A stretch of DNA of 64,000 nt, taken from Nitrospira sp. (GTDB lineage: Bacteria; Nitrospirota; Nitrospiria; Nitrospirales; Nitrospiraceae). The position numbers and the translations under genes were made by a program. The stretch is from positions 496,001 to 560,000 of the forward strand of contig JACOEK010000002.1 in assembly GCA_024998595.1 (NCBI GenBank). Reading direction: 5' to 3'. The notes under the pieces were generated by a model. It ran no database searches. It saw only the letters and a list, made by a program, of their open reading frames with translations, and was not told the DNA's origin. Shown piece by piece: positions 8,483-16,519 of this stretch; position 1 is the first letter of the stretch, and every line of letters begins with the position of its first letter.

Positions 8483-10328
8483 CCCTATGCGCCTCACAGC
8501 TGCCTGGGTTCTCTCGCTGACCGCGACCCTGTTCAGCTGTACGACTGCGGAACCCGAACAACATCCGGATGACCCTCTGAAATACAGCAAGAAGCTGGTG
8601 ACGGAGGGCCACCTCTCTCTCTACGAGAATGGAGCCTTTCACGTCCCCAACACCTCCATCAGCCTCATCCCGCCCGGACCAAGCGCCGCTGAGTTCGCCC
8701 TGGAACTGATGGGGATTCGCGCCAGACAATCACTATTACTCTCACTCAAGCGGGCCAGGGAATCGGTCTCTATTGTGTCTGAGGGCACCAAGATCAGTCT
8801 TCAGGCCGGCACGGCAATCCATGATGCGAGCGGCGAGCTGACCAGGGAGATTCAACGCTTTACACGAGCAGACGGCACGTTGCTGATCTATCACGCCGCT
8901 CATGAAGGAAAAGAGTTACTCGGAAAAGCGTGGGAATTCTCCAAAGAAACCACGGCGGACATGGATCGTCTCGGCGCAAACCTGGTTGAAGATTCTCGCC
9001 AAGCAGGACGCGAGATCGCCCACGGCGGCAGTGAGCAGGGGCGAAAGATCGTCAGAGAGTCGCTGGCGCAGGCCCACATCCTCTCAAAGGGATCGCGCCT
9101 ACGCTCCTCCGCAGCCGGATCATTTGCCCGCCAAGAGTTCGTGCAGGGTTATGCCACCGTTCCATCCAAGCTGAAGACGCGCGGCCAGGAAATGGGAGAC
9201 GACCTCGCCAAACTGAATTTTTCCGGGTCCCTTTCGCAAGAAAATGAACGACGAGGCCGGTGGGCCAAGACCATGACAGACCTCATTGGGCGAACCGTGA
9301 CGGAGTATCCATCGAATATCAATCAATCCATATCGAAAGCGAAGCAGGAACTTGCCGATTACCACACGACCGGCATCAGCCTGGCCGTGTTGCGGTCGCT
9401 TCGATGGGTCGTACAAGGTCTCCTCTGGGATGCTGCCATCGAACCGGTCGGTAAACTCTCTGCCGCCTCCCTGGGCTATGTCGGTGTGAATGCGGTCGCA
9501 TTCCCCGTCATGGTGGTCGCGCGCGAAACGGGAGTCAGCACGGAATTGGCCCTGGAAATCGGATGGGATTCATCCAAGGCCGGTTATGACCTGATCGCTC
9601 CGTCCGGGAAAGCCGCGGTGGCCGGGCTGTTCGGCTTGGTTGATTTGGCTGGCTCGCACCTCGCGGCAGGTTCGCTCGCTACCGCCGGCTCTGCGGCGGG
9701 TTACGGCATCAAGGCGACGAGCCAGGTGGCCGGCGCGGTGGTCAAAGGCACGGGATATGCGGCCGGGAAAACTGTGCAGTACATCGGTGTTCCGCTGGCT
9801 GCAGCCGGTATCGTGGTCGGCGGCGGGACCATCGGAGTGGCCACAGGCACCGCTCAAGTGTTAACCGGAGGAACTCTTTTGGTGTCCGGGGAACTCGGTG
9901 CCGCCACCACATATACCTTTGGCAACGTGATTGCCGGCAGTACGATCGCAGCCGGAACAGCGGCTTCCGTGGGAGTGGCGGGCGGGTATGCTGTCTATGA
10001 ACTCAATAAAGCCATAGCGGTTCCAGCCGGCTATGAACTGGGAGGCGGCCTCGTACTCAGTTACGGCACCCTTTCGCATCTTGGCGCCCACACCATTCTG
10101 GCTGCTTCCGATTTTTCCTATCTCGTCTTGTCCCTGGAAGGTCCTCGCTGGGTCATCTATGCGGTTCGTGGAAAACTCGATAAAGGAGAAAACCTTGTTC
10201 CCGGCACGATGCTGAATCTCAAACAGATGCGGGAAGCCGGTGAAGAAATTTACAACATACCGGTGTCGAATGCAGAGATGAGCGCCGTTGTGATCTCGAT
10301 TTATGAGGAACTACCGGAGGTGGAGTAG
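8469..10328 (+). CDS. Large lipoprotein with Gly/Ala-rich hydrophobic core, tandem paralog
   Basis: A 619-residue predicted lipoprotein (signal with LTATLFSC, Cys near residue 24). The N-terminal third is helical and charged. Residues about 310-560 are unusually rich in Gly, Ala, Thr and Val, with stretches such as AGKTVQYIGVPLAAAGIVVG that could form packed membrane helices or glycine-zipper-like hairpins. The C-terminal part (GLVLSYGTLSHLGAHTILA, EGPRWVIYAVRGKL, VPGTMLNLKQM) matches the upstream frameshifted gene. I favour GTG 8469 because AGAAGGA lies 8 nt upstream; ATG 8487 is an alternative. The start overlaps the end of the paralog. I do not recognise the family. Confidence 0.78.
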   Translation: MNSPNPMRLTAAWVLSLTATLFSCTTAEPEQHPDDPLKYSKKLVTEGHLSLYENGAFHVPNTSISLIPPGPSAAEFALELMGIRARQSLLLSLKRARESVSIVSEGTKISLQAGTAIHDASGELTREIQRFTRADGTLLIYHAAHEGKELLGKAWEFSKETTADMDRLGANLVEDSRQAGREIAHGGSEQGRKIVRESLAQAHILSKGSRLRSSAAGSFARQEFVQGYATVPSKLKTRGQEMGDDLAKLNFSGSLSQENERRGRWAKTMTDLIGRTVTEYPSNINQSISKAKQELADYHTTGISLAVLRSLRWVVQGLLWDAAIEPVGKLSAASLGYVGVNAVAFPVMVVARETGVSTELALEIGWDSSKAGYDLIAPSGKAAVAGLFGLVDLAGSHLAAGSLATAGSAAGYGIKATSQVAGAVVKGTGYAAGKTVQYIGVPLAAAGIVVGGGTIGVATGTAQVLTGGTLLVSGELGAATTYTFGNVIAGSTIAAGTAASVGVAGGYAVYELNKAIAVPAGYELGGGLVLSYGTLSHLGAHTILAASDFSYLVLSLEGPRWVIYAVRGKLDKGENLVPGTMLNLKQMREAGEEIYNIPVSNAEMSAVVISIYEELPEVE

Positions 10329-10493
10329 ACTGACTCTAACTTGCTTCCGGCACTGAGGACCAAAGAACGTCCGCTCGATGCGAGCGCTCCTACCGGGGAA
10401 AGCTTTTTCCTCATACTCCATCACACCGCGCAGTACTTCAACGGATTCTTCCCTGCCGAAACCATTAAGCAGTTCGCGGCTCTTCTCCCTGCA
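10329..10493. other. Intergenic, no supported gene
   Basis: Part of a 324-bp stretch between the lipoprotein gene and the zincin gene. A 67-codon minus-strand frame (10311-10514) looks mildly coding, but it has no ribosome-binding site and begins inside the repeat element, so I do not call it. It could be a decayed gene remnant. The rest of the gap is the repeat listed separately. Confidence 0.5.
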
Positions 10494-10655
10494 GGTCAAA
10501 ATGCTGTCCAGCAATGCCGCAGGAAGCGTGACGCCTGAGGCGTACGGGCGGGTACGTCGCAGAGAGATGCCACCGAGAATGACGTCTCGGAGAAGGGCTT
10601 CTTGGTGTGCTGGGACCGGGCGGGTAAGATTGTCGCCTATTTCACCATCCTGCTA
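10494..10655 (-). repeat. Intergenic inverted-repeat element, diverged copy
   Basis: Read on the minus strand, it starts with TAGCAGGATG, where TAG is the stop codon of the zincin gene, and later contains TGCGACGTAC and CCTGCGGCATTGCTGGACAGC-like blocks. The same blocks, in the same order, appear in the copy next to polA (11089-11187). The ends are only partly complementary here. It may fold into a branched hairpin at the 3' end of the zincin mRNA. Confidence 0.7.
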
Positions 10656-11039
10656 GTACGGCATCTCGTCGTCGTCGAACCCGAAGTGATGCCCGATCTC
10701 ATGCACGACGGTATCGCGCACTTCCTGCACTACTTCCTGTTTGGTACGACACAATCTGAGAATTGGCCCGCGATAGATGGAGATTTTTGCTGGCAGCTGG
10801 CCGCCCGCCTGGAAGAATGATTCTTTGTCAATGGAGAGGCCTTGATAGAGGCCGAGAAGATCTTCGTCTTCCTCCATCTCGAGATCGGCGAGAACTTCGG
10901 GTGAAGGTTCATCCTCCACCACCACCGCGACATTGGTGATGCGCTTCGCGTATTCGTCAGGGAGGCCGTCCAGCGCCTGCTGGACCAGGGCCTGAAACTC
11001 CGACTCAGGTATCGACAATGTACGCTTTCGCGGCGACAT
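10653..11039 (-). CDS. Zincin-like metallopeptidase family protein
   Basis: A 128-residue protein matching the small Zincin_1-type metallopeptidase family. The C-terminus carries HEIGHHFGFDDDEM, an extended HExxHxxG(x)xD zinc site with the two His and downstream acidic ligand expected of this family. Upstream is a short helical N-terminal half (LVQQALDGLPDEYA) and a strand with IYRGPILR. Length fits the family (about 115-135). No signal peptide, so cytoplasmic; substrates of this family are not established. Its TAG stop is shared with the repeat element that follows, and it lies downstream of polA on the same strand with a second repeat between them. Confidence 0.9.
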   Translation of the reverse strand: MSPRKRTLSIPESEFQALVQQALDGLPDEYAKRITNVAVVVEDEPSPEVLADLEMEEDEDLLGLYQGLSIDKESFFQAGGQLPAKISIYRGPILRLCRTKQEVVQEVRDTVVHEIGHHFGFDDDEMPY

Positions 11040-11088
11040 AGGCTGAACTGGATCGACTCACGCACTGTGTAACATCAGCTTCAGTTGA

Positions 11089-11187
11089 GGATGTTCAAAC
11101 AGGCTGTCCGGCAAGGCCGCAGGGAGTACGTCGCAGGGAGGCGTGCGACTGAGAACGCCGCTGGCAGCCTGTTTCAACATCCTGCTA
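11089..11187 (-). repeat. Intergenic inverted-repeat element next to polA stop
   Basis: A ~95-nt element with terminal arms GGATGTTCAAACAGGCTGTC (11089-11108) and the near-perfect inverse at 11163-11182 (18 of 20 positions pair). On the minus strand it reads TAGCAGGATG from the polA stop codon (11185-11187), the same junction as in the copy after the zincin gene. The interior has further self-complementary blocks. It can fold into a long stem-loop and could act as terminator, processing site or mobile miniature element. Confidence 0.8.
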
Positions 11188-13830
11188 AGGATGGGCGGCG
11201 CGCCAGTTACACCCCACCCCCACATCCACCTTGAGCGGCACTGATAACCCCAACGCTGCACCGGTCGCTTCCATTTCTGCTTTCACAAGTTGCTTCGTCT
11301 GCTCCAGTTCCTGGTCCGGTACCTCGAAGATCAATTCGTCATGCACCTGGAGAATCATTTTACAGCGAGGCAGTTCGCGTTGCAGGCGTCGATGCACGTT
11401 GATCATGGCCACTTTAATGAGGTCCGCCGCCGAGCCTTGAATCGGGCTATTCACCGCCATGCGCTCGCCCACTCCGCGTTGGGATGGATCACCGCTCTGC
11501 AATTCGGGGATAGGACGGCGACGCCCCATGATCGTCGTCGTGTAGCCCTTGGTCTTGCCGTCGTTGATGTTCCGGTCCATCAGGGCCCGCACCGCCGCAA
11601 ACTTCTCGAAGAAGGTCTCGATGTATTTTTTGGCATCGGCTTGGGGCACCCCGATGTTCGACGCGAGTCCGAACGGGCTGATGCCATACACAATCCCGAA
11701 CACGACGCTTTTCGCCGCGCGCCTCATCTCGCGGGTGACCTCACCGGCCGGCAGGTTGAAAATCTCCATGGCCGTCGCCATGTGAATGTCTTCACCCTTC
11801 TCGAACACCTCCAGCAAACGAGGGTCTTGAGAGAGGTGTGCCAATATACGCGGCTCGACCTGACTATAGTCGGCACAAAGCAAGTGATGGCCGGGCGGCG
11901 CAATGAAGGCCTCCCGGATGCGCAGGCCATAGTCGCCTTTTACCGGAATGTTCTGGAGATTGGGATCGGTCGAAGACAGTCGTCCTGTGGCGGCCACGGT
12001 CTGATTGAGCGACGTGTGAAGTCGTTTCGTTTCAGGATTCACCAACTGCGGCAAGGCATCGACGTAGGTCGATTTGAGTTTGGTGAGGGTCCGATAACTG
12101 AGGATCTGCGCGGGAAGCTCGTGCTGATCGGCAAGTTGCGTGAGGGTGTCTTCATCGGTGGAAAAACCGGTCTTCGTTTTTCGTAGCGGTTTGAGGCCCA
12201 GAGTTTCGAACAGCACCGTGGCCAACTGCTTCGGCGAGCCGATGTTGAATTCGCCACCGCCCAAACGGTAGATCGTCCCGACCATCTGTTCGAGTTCCCG
12301 CTCCAGTTCTTTACTCAATTCGTGCAATCCCTCGACGTCGAGCAAAAATCCGTTGCGCTCGATCTCGGCTAACACCGGCACCAGCGGCATCTCCACTTGC
12401 TCAAACAGCGACAGACTGCCTTGCTCTTTCAGCCGCTCGCGAAGCATCGGCGCCACTTTCGCTGTGACCGCCGCCGCCTCGCCGCTTCGACGGACCAGGC
12501 TTTCATCGACATCAAACAAGGACTGCGGACCCTTGGCTGATTCCTCGCTTGAGCCGGCGCCGAGTTGATAACTCAGCAGGTCCATGGCGATCGCTTCCAG
12601 GGTGTGCGCCCGGCGATTGGGATTCAGTAGGTAATCGGCGACCATCGTATCGAAATAGGGGCCCGGCATATCGATCCCCTGCCGGTGGAGCGCCAACAAA
12701 GCCGGCTTGAGATCTTGCATCGCTTTCGGCTCGTTCCCATCCTGCACATACGCGGTGAGGGCTGGCGGCCAGTCACGTATCTCGCCCTGCACAAACGCGG
12801 CAGCCCCGTCCGGCCAACCCAAGGCACAGCCTTGGATGTTCGCTCGCACGCCGCCCTCACCACTCAACACACAAGTGAATCCCAGCATGGCATCGGGTTG
12901 TGCCCGCCGCAAAAAGTTTTCTGCTCCAGCAGCGTCATGAATCCGCTCGACCTCAGCCCCTAACCGGTTCTGCTCAGGAGTCTCGCCCTGAAAAGCCTTG
13001 GCCAACGTCATGAACTCCAACTCGCGCAACAGGCTCACGAGTGCTTCGGTCTGCGGCGCTTTCGCCTGAAAATGAGCAAGGGAAAATTCGATGGGACAAT
13101 CCAACTGAATAGTCGCCAGCTGCTTACTCATGCGGGCATTGTCGCCCTGTTCCAGCAGAAGATTCTTTGTTTTGGCCGGGGTCACTTCCTCGACCCGACG
13201 CAGCAGCTCCTCAATGGTGCCGAACTGCGTGATCAGTTTTACGGCTGTTTTTTCGCCGATGCCTTTAACGCCGGGAATATTGTCGCTGGTATCACCCATG
13301 AGGCCCATGATCTCGACGACACGGGCCGGCTCTACGCCGAACCGCACCTGCGAATCCGCTTCGCCGAACCACTTGTCTTTCACGGGATCGTAGATGCGGG
13401 TTTTCGGAGTGAGCAGTTGGAACATGTCCTTGTCGCTGGTGACGATCACGACGTCGAGGCCTTCGCCTTCACCCTTCCGCGCCAAGGTCCCGATCAGATC
13501 GTCGGCCTCGTAGCCGGCTTGTCGGATCACCGGGAGAGACAACGCTTCCACCACGCGATGGATGAGGGGAATCTGCGCGCTCATGCCTTGCGGCATGGGA
13601 GGCCGTTGCGCCTTGTAGTCCTTAAAGGCTTCATGCCGGTGAGTCGGACCTTTTTCATCGAACACCACGGCGACATAGTCCGGACGGTGGTCCCGCAGCA
13701 CTTTCATCATCATGGTGGTGAAGCCGTAGACGGCATTGGTCTGCAGACCCTTGGAGTTGCTCAAGGGGGGCAAGGCAAAAAACGCCCGATAGATGTACGC
13801 GCTCCCGTCAATCAGATAGAGAGTAGGCAT
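11185..13830 (-). CDS. polA: DNA polymerase I
   Basis: An 881-residue family A polymerase. Residues 1 to about 290 are the 5'-3' exonuclease (LYLIDGSAYIYRAFFALP, AGYEADDLIGTLA, DTSDNIPGVKGIGEKTA). The middle (about 300-480) is the 3'-5' exonuclease fold, but its D-x-E, N-x-x-x-D and Y-x-x-x-D metal motifs are not intact; only FDTM is clear. Proofreading is therefore probably lost, as in several other bacterial Pol I enzymes. The polymerase domain has DYSQVEPR (about 655), RRAAKSVVFGIVYG (about 700) and QVHDEL (about 828). It fills gaps and removes primers. No Shine-Dalgarno is visible before ATG 13830. Confidence 0.97.
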   Translation of the reverse strand: MPTLYLIDGSAYIYRAFFALPPLSNSKGLQTNAVYGFTTMMMKVLRDHRPDYVAVVFDEKGPTHRHEAFKDYKAQRPPMPQGMSAQIPLIHRVVEALSLPVIRQAGYEADDLIGTLARKGEGEGLDVVIVTSDKDMFQLLTPKTRIYDPVKDKWFGEADSQVRFGVEPARVVEIMGLMGDTSDNIPGVKGIGEKTAVKLITQFGTIEELLRRVEEVTPAKTKNLLLEQGDNARMSKQLATIQLDCPIEFSLAHFQAKAPQTEALVSLLRELEFMTLAKAFQGETPEQNRLGAEVERIHDAAGAENFLRRAQPDAMLGFTCVLSGEGGVRANIQGCALGWPDGAAAFVQGEIRDWPPALTAYVQDGNEPKAMQDLKPALLALHRQGIDMPGPYFDTMVADYLLNPNRRAHTLEAIAMDLLSYQLGAGSSEESAKGPQSLFDVDESLVRRSGEAAAVTAKVAPMLRERLKEQGSLSLFEQVEMPLVPVLAEIERNGFLLDVEGLHELSKELERELEQMVGTIYRLGGGEFNIGSPKQLATVLFETLGLKPLRKTKTGFSTDEDTLTQLADQHELPAQILSYRTLTKLKSTYVDALPQLVNPETKRLHTSLNQTVAATGRLSSTDPNLQNIPVKGDYGLRIREAFIAPPGHHLLCADYSQVEPRILAHLSQDPRLLEVFEKGEDIHMATAMEIFNLPAGEVTREMRRAAKSVVFGIVYGISPFGLASNIGVPQADAKKYIETFFEKFAAVRALMDRNINDGKTKGYTTTIMGRRRPIPELQSGDPSQRGVGERMAVNSPIQGSAADLIKVAMINVHRRLQRELPRCKMILQVHDELIFEVPDQELEQTKQLVKAEMEATGAALGLSVPLKVDVGVGCNWRAAHP

Positions 13831-13892
13831 GATGGAGGAAGAGACAAACAGGTTATGGATAACCGGCGTACGCGATATCTACGCCGACGGCG

Positions 13893-14324
13893 TCAGTCGG
13901 GAGCAATGATCAGCGGCGGCTTGTCGAACTTGGCTCGCATTGCGTTGATCGTGCTGAGGACCGTGGATTGTCCGACGATTTTTGCTTCCACGCGACGCTT
14001 GCCGGGAAATTCGATCAACGACAGGCCGATCAACATCGTCAGCACACCCTGCCCCGGCAGAAACAGCATGAGAAATCCCGCGAAGAGAAAAATGGCCCCG
14101 ACAACATTTTTTACAATATGCCCAAGCAGCCGAAGCACCGGGTGGTGGTTTTCCATCCAGGGGCGCGGAATGCGGGTATCGAAATAGTCCGCCGGTAACC
14201 GCATCAGGATGATGGGTATCGCGATCAGGGTCCCCACGAACATAAAGACGGACGACACAGCGAACCAGATCAGGACGTTCGCCGGCACGTAGGATTCGAT
14301 CTGCGCCAAAATGTCACTTATCAC
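13893..14324 (-). CDS. PGPGW-type small integral membrane protein
   Basis: A 143-residue protein with about three membrane segments: residues 15-42 (LIWFAVSSVFMFVGTLIAIPIIL), about 72-95 and about 92-108. The block FLFAGFLMLFLPGQGVLTML followed by IEFPGKR matches the short PGPGW-type transmembrane family, whose function is unknown. It lies 62 bp upstream of polA on the same strand and is divergent from the exported-protein gene at 14418. Membrane location is firm; role is not. Confidence 0.82.
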   Translation of the reverse strand: MISDILAQIESYVPANVLIWFAVSSVFMFVGTLIAIPIILMRLPADYFDTRIPRPWMENHHPVLRLLGHIVKNVVGAIFLFAGFLMLFLPGQGVLTMLIGLSLIEFPGKRRVEAKIVGQSTVLSTINAMRAKFDKPPLIIAPD

Positions 14325-14380
14325 GGGCGCATCCTAGCATGGGGCTTTGCGCGGCGGAAAGGGTGCCGAACCCTAACGGG

Positions 14381-14409
14381 TTTACGTTCCATGCGCTGCC
14401 CGTTATAAT
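14381..14409 (+). promoter_or_regulatory. Sigma-70-type promoter, nearly leaderless
   Basis: TTTACG (14381-14386), a 17-bp spacer and a perfect TATAAT (14404-14409). Transcription would start about 7 nt downstream, at about 14416, and the ATG of the next gene is at 14418. The mRNA would have almost no leader. Confidence 0.7.
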
Positions 14410-14417
14410 TCTTCACC

Positions 14418-14813
14418 ATGCTGCCGCAGCCATCCAACATCGTCACGCCGACGACACTCCACGCCCTGGCCTGCCGCCTGGCCGTCCTTGGCTTGGCCCT
14501 ATTACTCAACACCGTTGTTGTGTGTGACCAATGGGCACAGGCTGCCGACGCCACCGCAGAAGCTGAACTGCAGATCGACATCACCAAGATCGGGCTCGGC
14601 AAAGAAGTCGTCATGACGCAGGGCAAAAAAGAATGGTTCATGCGGGTAGAGGTCACCCCGGAAAATTCCGTGATCGTGCGACAGGAGAAGCAAGGCGAGC
14701 GTTACCTGCTCGATGAGAGCGAAATGCATGATCGCGCCATGACCCCCGCCGAGGTGGATGCAGCCATCAGCGACTTTATCAATAGCGTCAAAACCAGACA
14801 GAAGGTCAAATAG
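14418..14813 (+). CDS. Small exported protein of unknown function
   Basis: A 131-residue protein with a signal peptide (hydrophobic LAVLGLALLLNTVVV, likely cleavage after QWAQA). The mature ~90 residues are charged, with VEVTPENSVIVRQEKQ and a helical tail (TPAEVDAAISDFI). I do not recognise the family. The only suitable start is ATG 14418, which has no Shine-Dalgarno and lies about 8 nt from a consensus -10 box, pointing to leaderless translation. It is followed after 5 bp by a DsrE-family gene, so the pair is probably one transcript. Confidence 0.78.
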   Translation: MLPQPSNIVTPTTLHALACRLAVLGLALLLNTVVVCDQWAQAADATAEAELQIDITKIGLGKEVVMTQGKKEWFMRVEVTPENSVIVRQEKQGERYLLDESEMHDRAMTPAEVDAAISDFINSVKTRQKVK

Positions 14814-14818
14814 TCCCC

Positions 14819-15238
14819 ATGGCCGATAAGCCCAAGTTCGTCATCTTCGCCCACAACGCCACCTACGACAAGTTGCACCAGGTCGCGACCCTCGGCCTTA
14901 CCGCCGCGGCCATGAGCAAGGATGTCATCGTGGTGTTATTGTTCTGGACAATCAAAAAACTGGCCGAGGGCAAGATCGACCAGATCGACTTTCCTCCCGA
15001 ATATGCCGCTTCAGCCGAAGAAGTCACACGCCTCTTGAAAGAGAAGAAGGTCCCGAAAATTTCCGAGATGTTTCATGAAGCCCGTCTTGTCGGCCAGTTT
15101 CGCCTCGTCGCCTGCAGCGCGGGACTCGAATATATGGGTGTCGAACCGGGCGCGGTCGAACGAAACGTGGACGAAGTGCTCGGCCTTCCCGCCATTCTCT
15201 CACTGACCGCGCAGGCGGAAACTAAGCTGTTTATTTAG
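14819..15238 (+). CDS. DsrE-family protein
   Basis: A 139-residue DsrE/DsrF-like protein: FVIFAHNATYDKLHQVATLG at the N-terminus (first strand and helix of the fold), VIVVLLFWTIKKL, then RLVACSAGLEYMGV with one conserved Cys in the usual position before the last helix. In sulfur-relay members this Cys carries persulfide; in other members the role is unknown. No signal peptide, so cytoplasmic. It lies 5 bp after the small exported-protein gene. Two other DsrE-type genes and a TusA gene occur within 5 kb, suggesting intracellular sulfur transfer. Confidence 0.88.
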   Translation: MADKPKFVIFAHNATYDKLHQVATLGLTAAAMSKDVIVVLLFWTIKKLAEGKIDQIDFPPEYAASAEEVTRLLKEKKVPKISEMFHEARLVGQFRLVACSAGLEYMGVEPGAVERNVDEVLGLPAILSLTAQAETKLFI

Positions 15239-15309
15239 CGTCCTGCGAAGGACTGCCCGATACACACCGAACAGAAAAAGCTGCACCTCGCCGCTTCCCA
15301 CCCTCGTCA

Positions 15310-15825
15310 CTACCTCTTCAGCTTCGCCAGGAGGGCTTGGAATTGCGCGTTTTGCAATAGACCGGCACCCAGATGCGTCATGGCAATCTGACCTTGGTGA
15401 TCCAGCACCACATAGGTTGGTGTCGCCCGCACCTTGAACGCCTGGGCTACCCATCGGTCTTCGTCATAGGCGGTCGGAAATACGAAGACCGCGGGTCGCT
15501 CTCTGACGAACGTCTCGACATTATTCCGAAAGTCGGCAAAGCCGATCGAGATGACGCGTAGCTGCTCCGGCTTGTCCTGACGATAAAAATTCGCGATCTC
15601 CGGTAACTCCTTCCGACAGACGTTGCACCAGGGAGCCCAAAAAACCAGCAGCACTGGCCGGCCTCTCAGGGTGATATTACTGACCACCTCACCCGTCGAC
15701 GTCACCAGTTCAAAGTCAGGCGCTAAAGGCCGTTCCTGGCCGCCGTGCCCCACCCCGACAAGACCGCCCCACGCTACGAAGAGGGCCAGGGCATGGCCTA
15801 ACCAGCGGATGCCGATGGAGCGCAT
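15310..15825 (-). CDS. TlpA/ResA-type thioredoxin-like protein
   Basis: A 171-residue exported thioredoxin-fold protein. After a signal segment (ALALFVAWGGLVGVGHGG) it has APDFELVTSTGEVV, then RPVLLVFWAPWCNVCRKELP with a C-N-V-C active pair, and RATPTYVVLD with the cis-Pro. Members reduce periplasmic disulfides, for example in cytochrome c maturation. I use ATG 15825 because GGGGG sits about 6 nt upstream; an ATG two codons earlier leaves no spacing. It lies 10 bp downstream of a periplasmic DsrE-like gene, so the pair may handle periplasmic thiols together. Confidence 0.9.
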   Translation of the reverse strand: MRSIGIRWLGHALALFVAWGGLVGVGHGGQERPLAPDFELVTSTGEVVSNITLRGRPVLLVFWAPWCNVCRKELPEIANFYRQDKPEQLRVISIGFADFRNNVETFVRERPAVFVFPTAYDEDRWVAQAFKVRATPTYVVLDHQGQIAMTHLGAGLLQNAQFQALLAKLKR

Positions 15826-15835
15826 GGTCATCCCC

Positions 15836-16312
15836 CTAAGGCTTAATGTAAATGTAGCCCTGCTGCTGAAGATCCGCGATGCGTTTGACCGCTACCGGAT
15901 GCAGCGTCGCCACAAAGCCCTTCACAAGGTTGTCGAGTGTTTTGTTATAGAGCTTCATTGACACCTGGCACATTTCGGCCTTCACGCCCTTCTCGATAAT
16001 CTGCTCGAAACGTTTGGCCATTTCAGCATCCATCTTGTCCTTCTCAAACAACTCCAATGCCGGGCCATGCACCACCAACTCGATATCGATTTTGTCCGGC
16101 CCACCTTCGGCCTCGATGTGCTTATTGATCAATGCCAAGGCATACTTGGCGACCTCCGGATCTTTTCCATCTACGTGATACAGCACTTTGACTTTCCCAC
16201 CGGCCGGCGCGTCCGCAGCCTGGACCGGCATGGGGCCCACAACAAACGCCCCAATCGCCAGCAAGGCCAGCGAACCAACCACTGCTCGATTGAACCTGGA
16301 TTGCATAGTCAT
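15836..16312 (-). CDS. Periplasmic DsrE/YchN-like protein
   Basis: A 158-residue protein with a signal peptide (LALLAIGAFVVGPMPVQA then ADAP). The mature part is a DsrE-superfamily fold: KVKVLYHVDGKDPEVAKYAL, IDIELVVHGPALELF, then a helix with EMCQVSMK carrying the single Cys. The start at ATG 16312 follows AAAGGAGG at ideal spacing; an upstream extension is unlikely. A periplasmic DsrE-like protein next to a TlpA-type thioredoxin suggests thiol or sulfur handling outside the cytoplasm, which is an inference from context. Confidence 0.87.
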   Translation of the reverse strand: MTMQSRFNRAVVGSLALLAIGAFVVGPMPVQAADAPAGGKVKVLYHVDGKDPEVAKYALALINKHIEAEGGPDKIDIELVVHGPALELFEKDKMDAEMAKRFEQIIEKGVKAEMCQVSMKLYNKTLDNLVKGFVATLHPVAVKRIADLQQQGYIYIKP

Positions 16313-16519
16313 GGATGCCTCCTTTAATACATAGAGGAGCCCGCAGACTGTTTTCATGTCTCATGATACGTGACCACTGCTTGAGTTGCCAGGACGCGAC
16401 ACGCCATGCCGTCCATGCATGAACCAGGCAACAGAGAAGACCGGGAGAGATTGTGCCGGGACGTACGCCGGGCCGCCTGTGGAGGGGTTGAAATGGGACG
16501 CCAAGAGGGAGCGAACATC

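Noticed and set aside
7676-8590. 304-codon open frame on minus
   Set aside because: Antisense to the paralog lipoprotein pair; product looks random.
10311-10514. 67-codon minus-strand frame with fairly protein-like composition
   Set aside because: No ribosome-binding site, starts inside the repeat element and overlaps the lipoprotein gene end; at best a gene remnant.
11290-12186. 298-codon open frame on plus within polA
   Set aside because: Antisense to polA in a GC-rich gene, basic/low-complexity product with no domain or ribosome site.
13072-14187. 371-codon open frame on plus spanning polA start and the PGPGW gene
   Set aside because: It crosses two clearly coding minus-strand genes and has no recognisable protein features.
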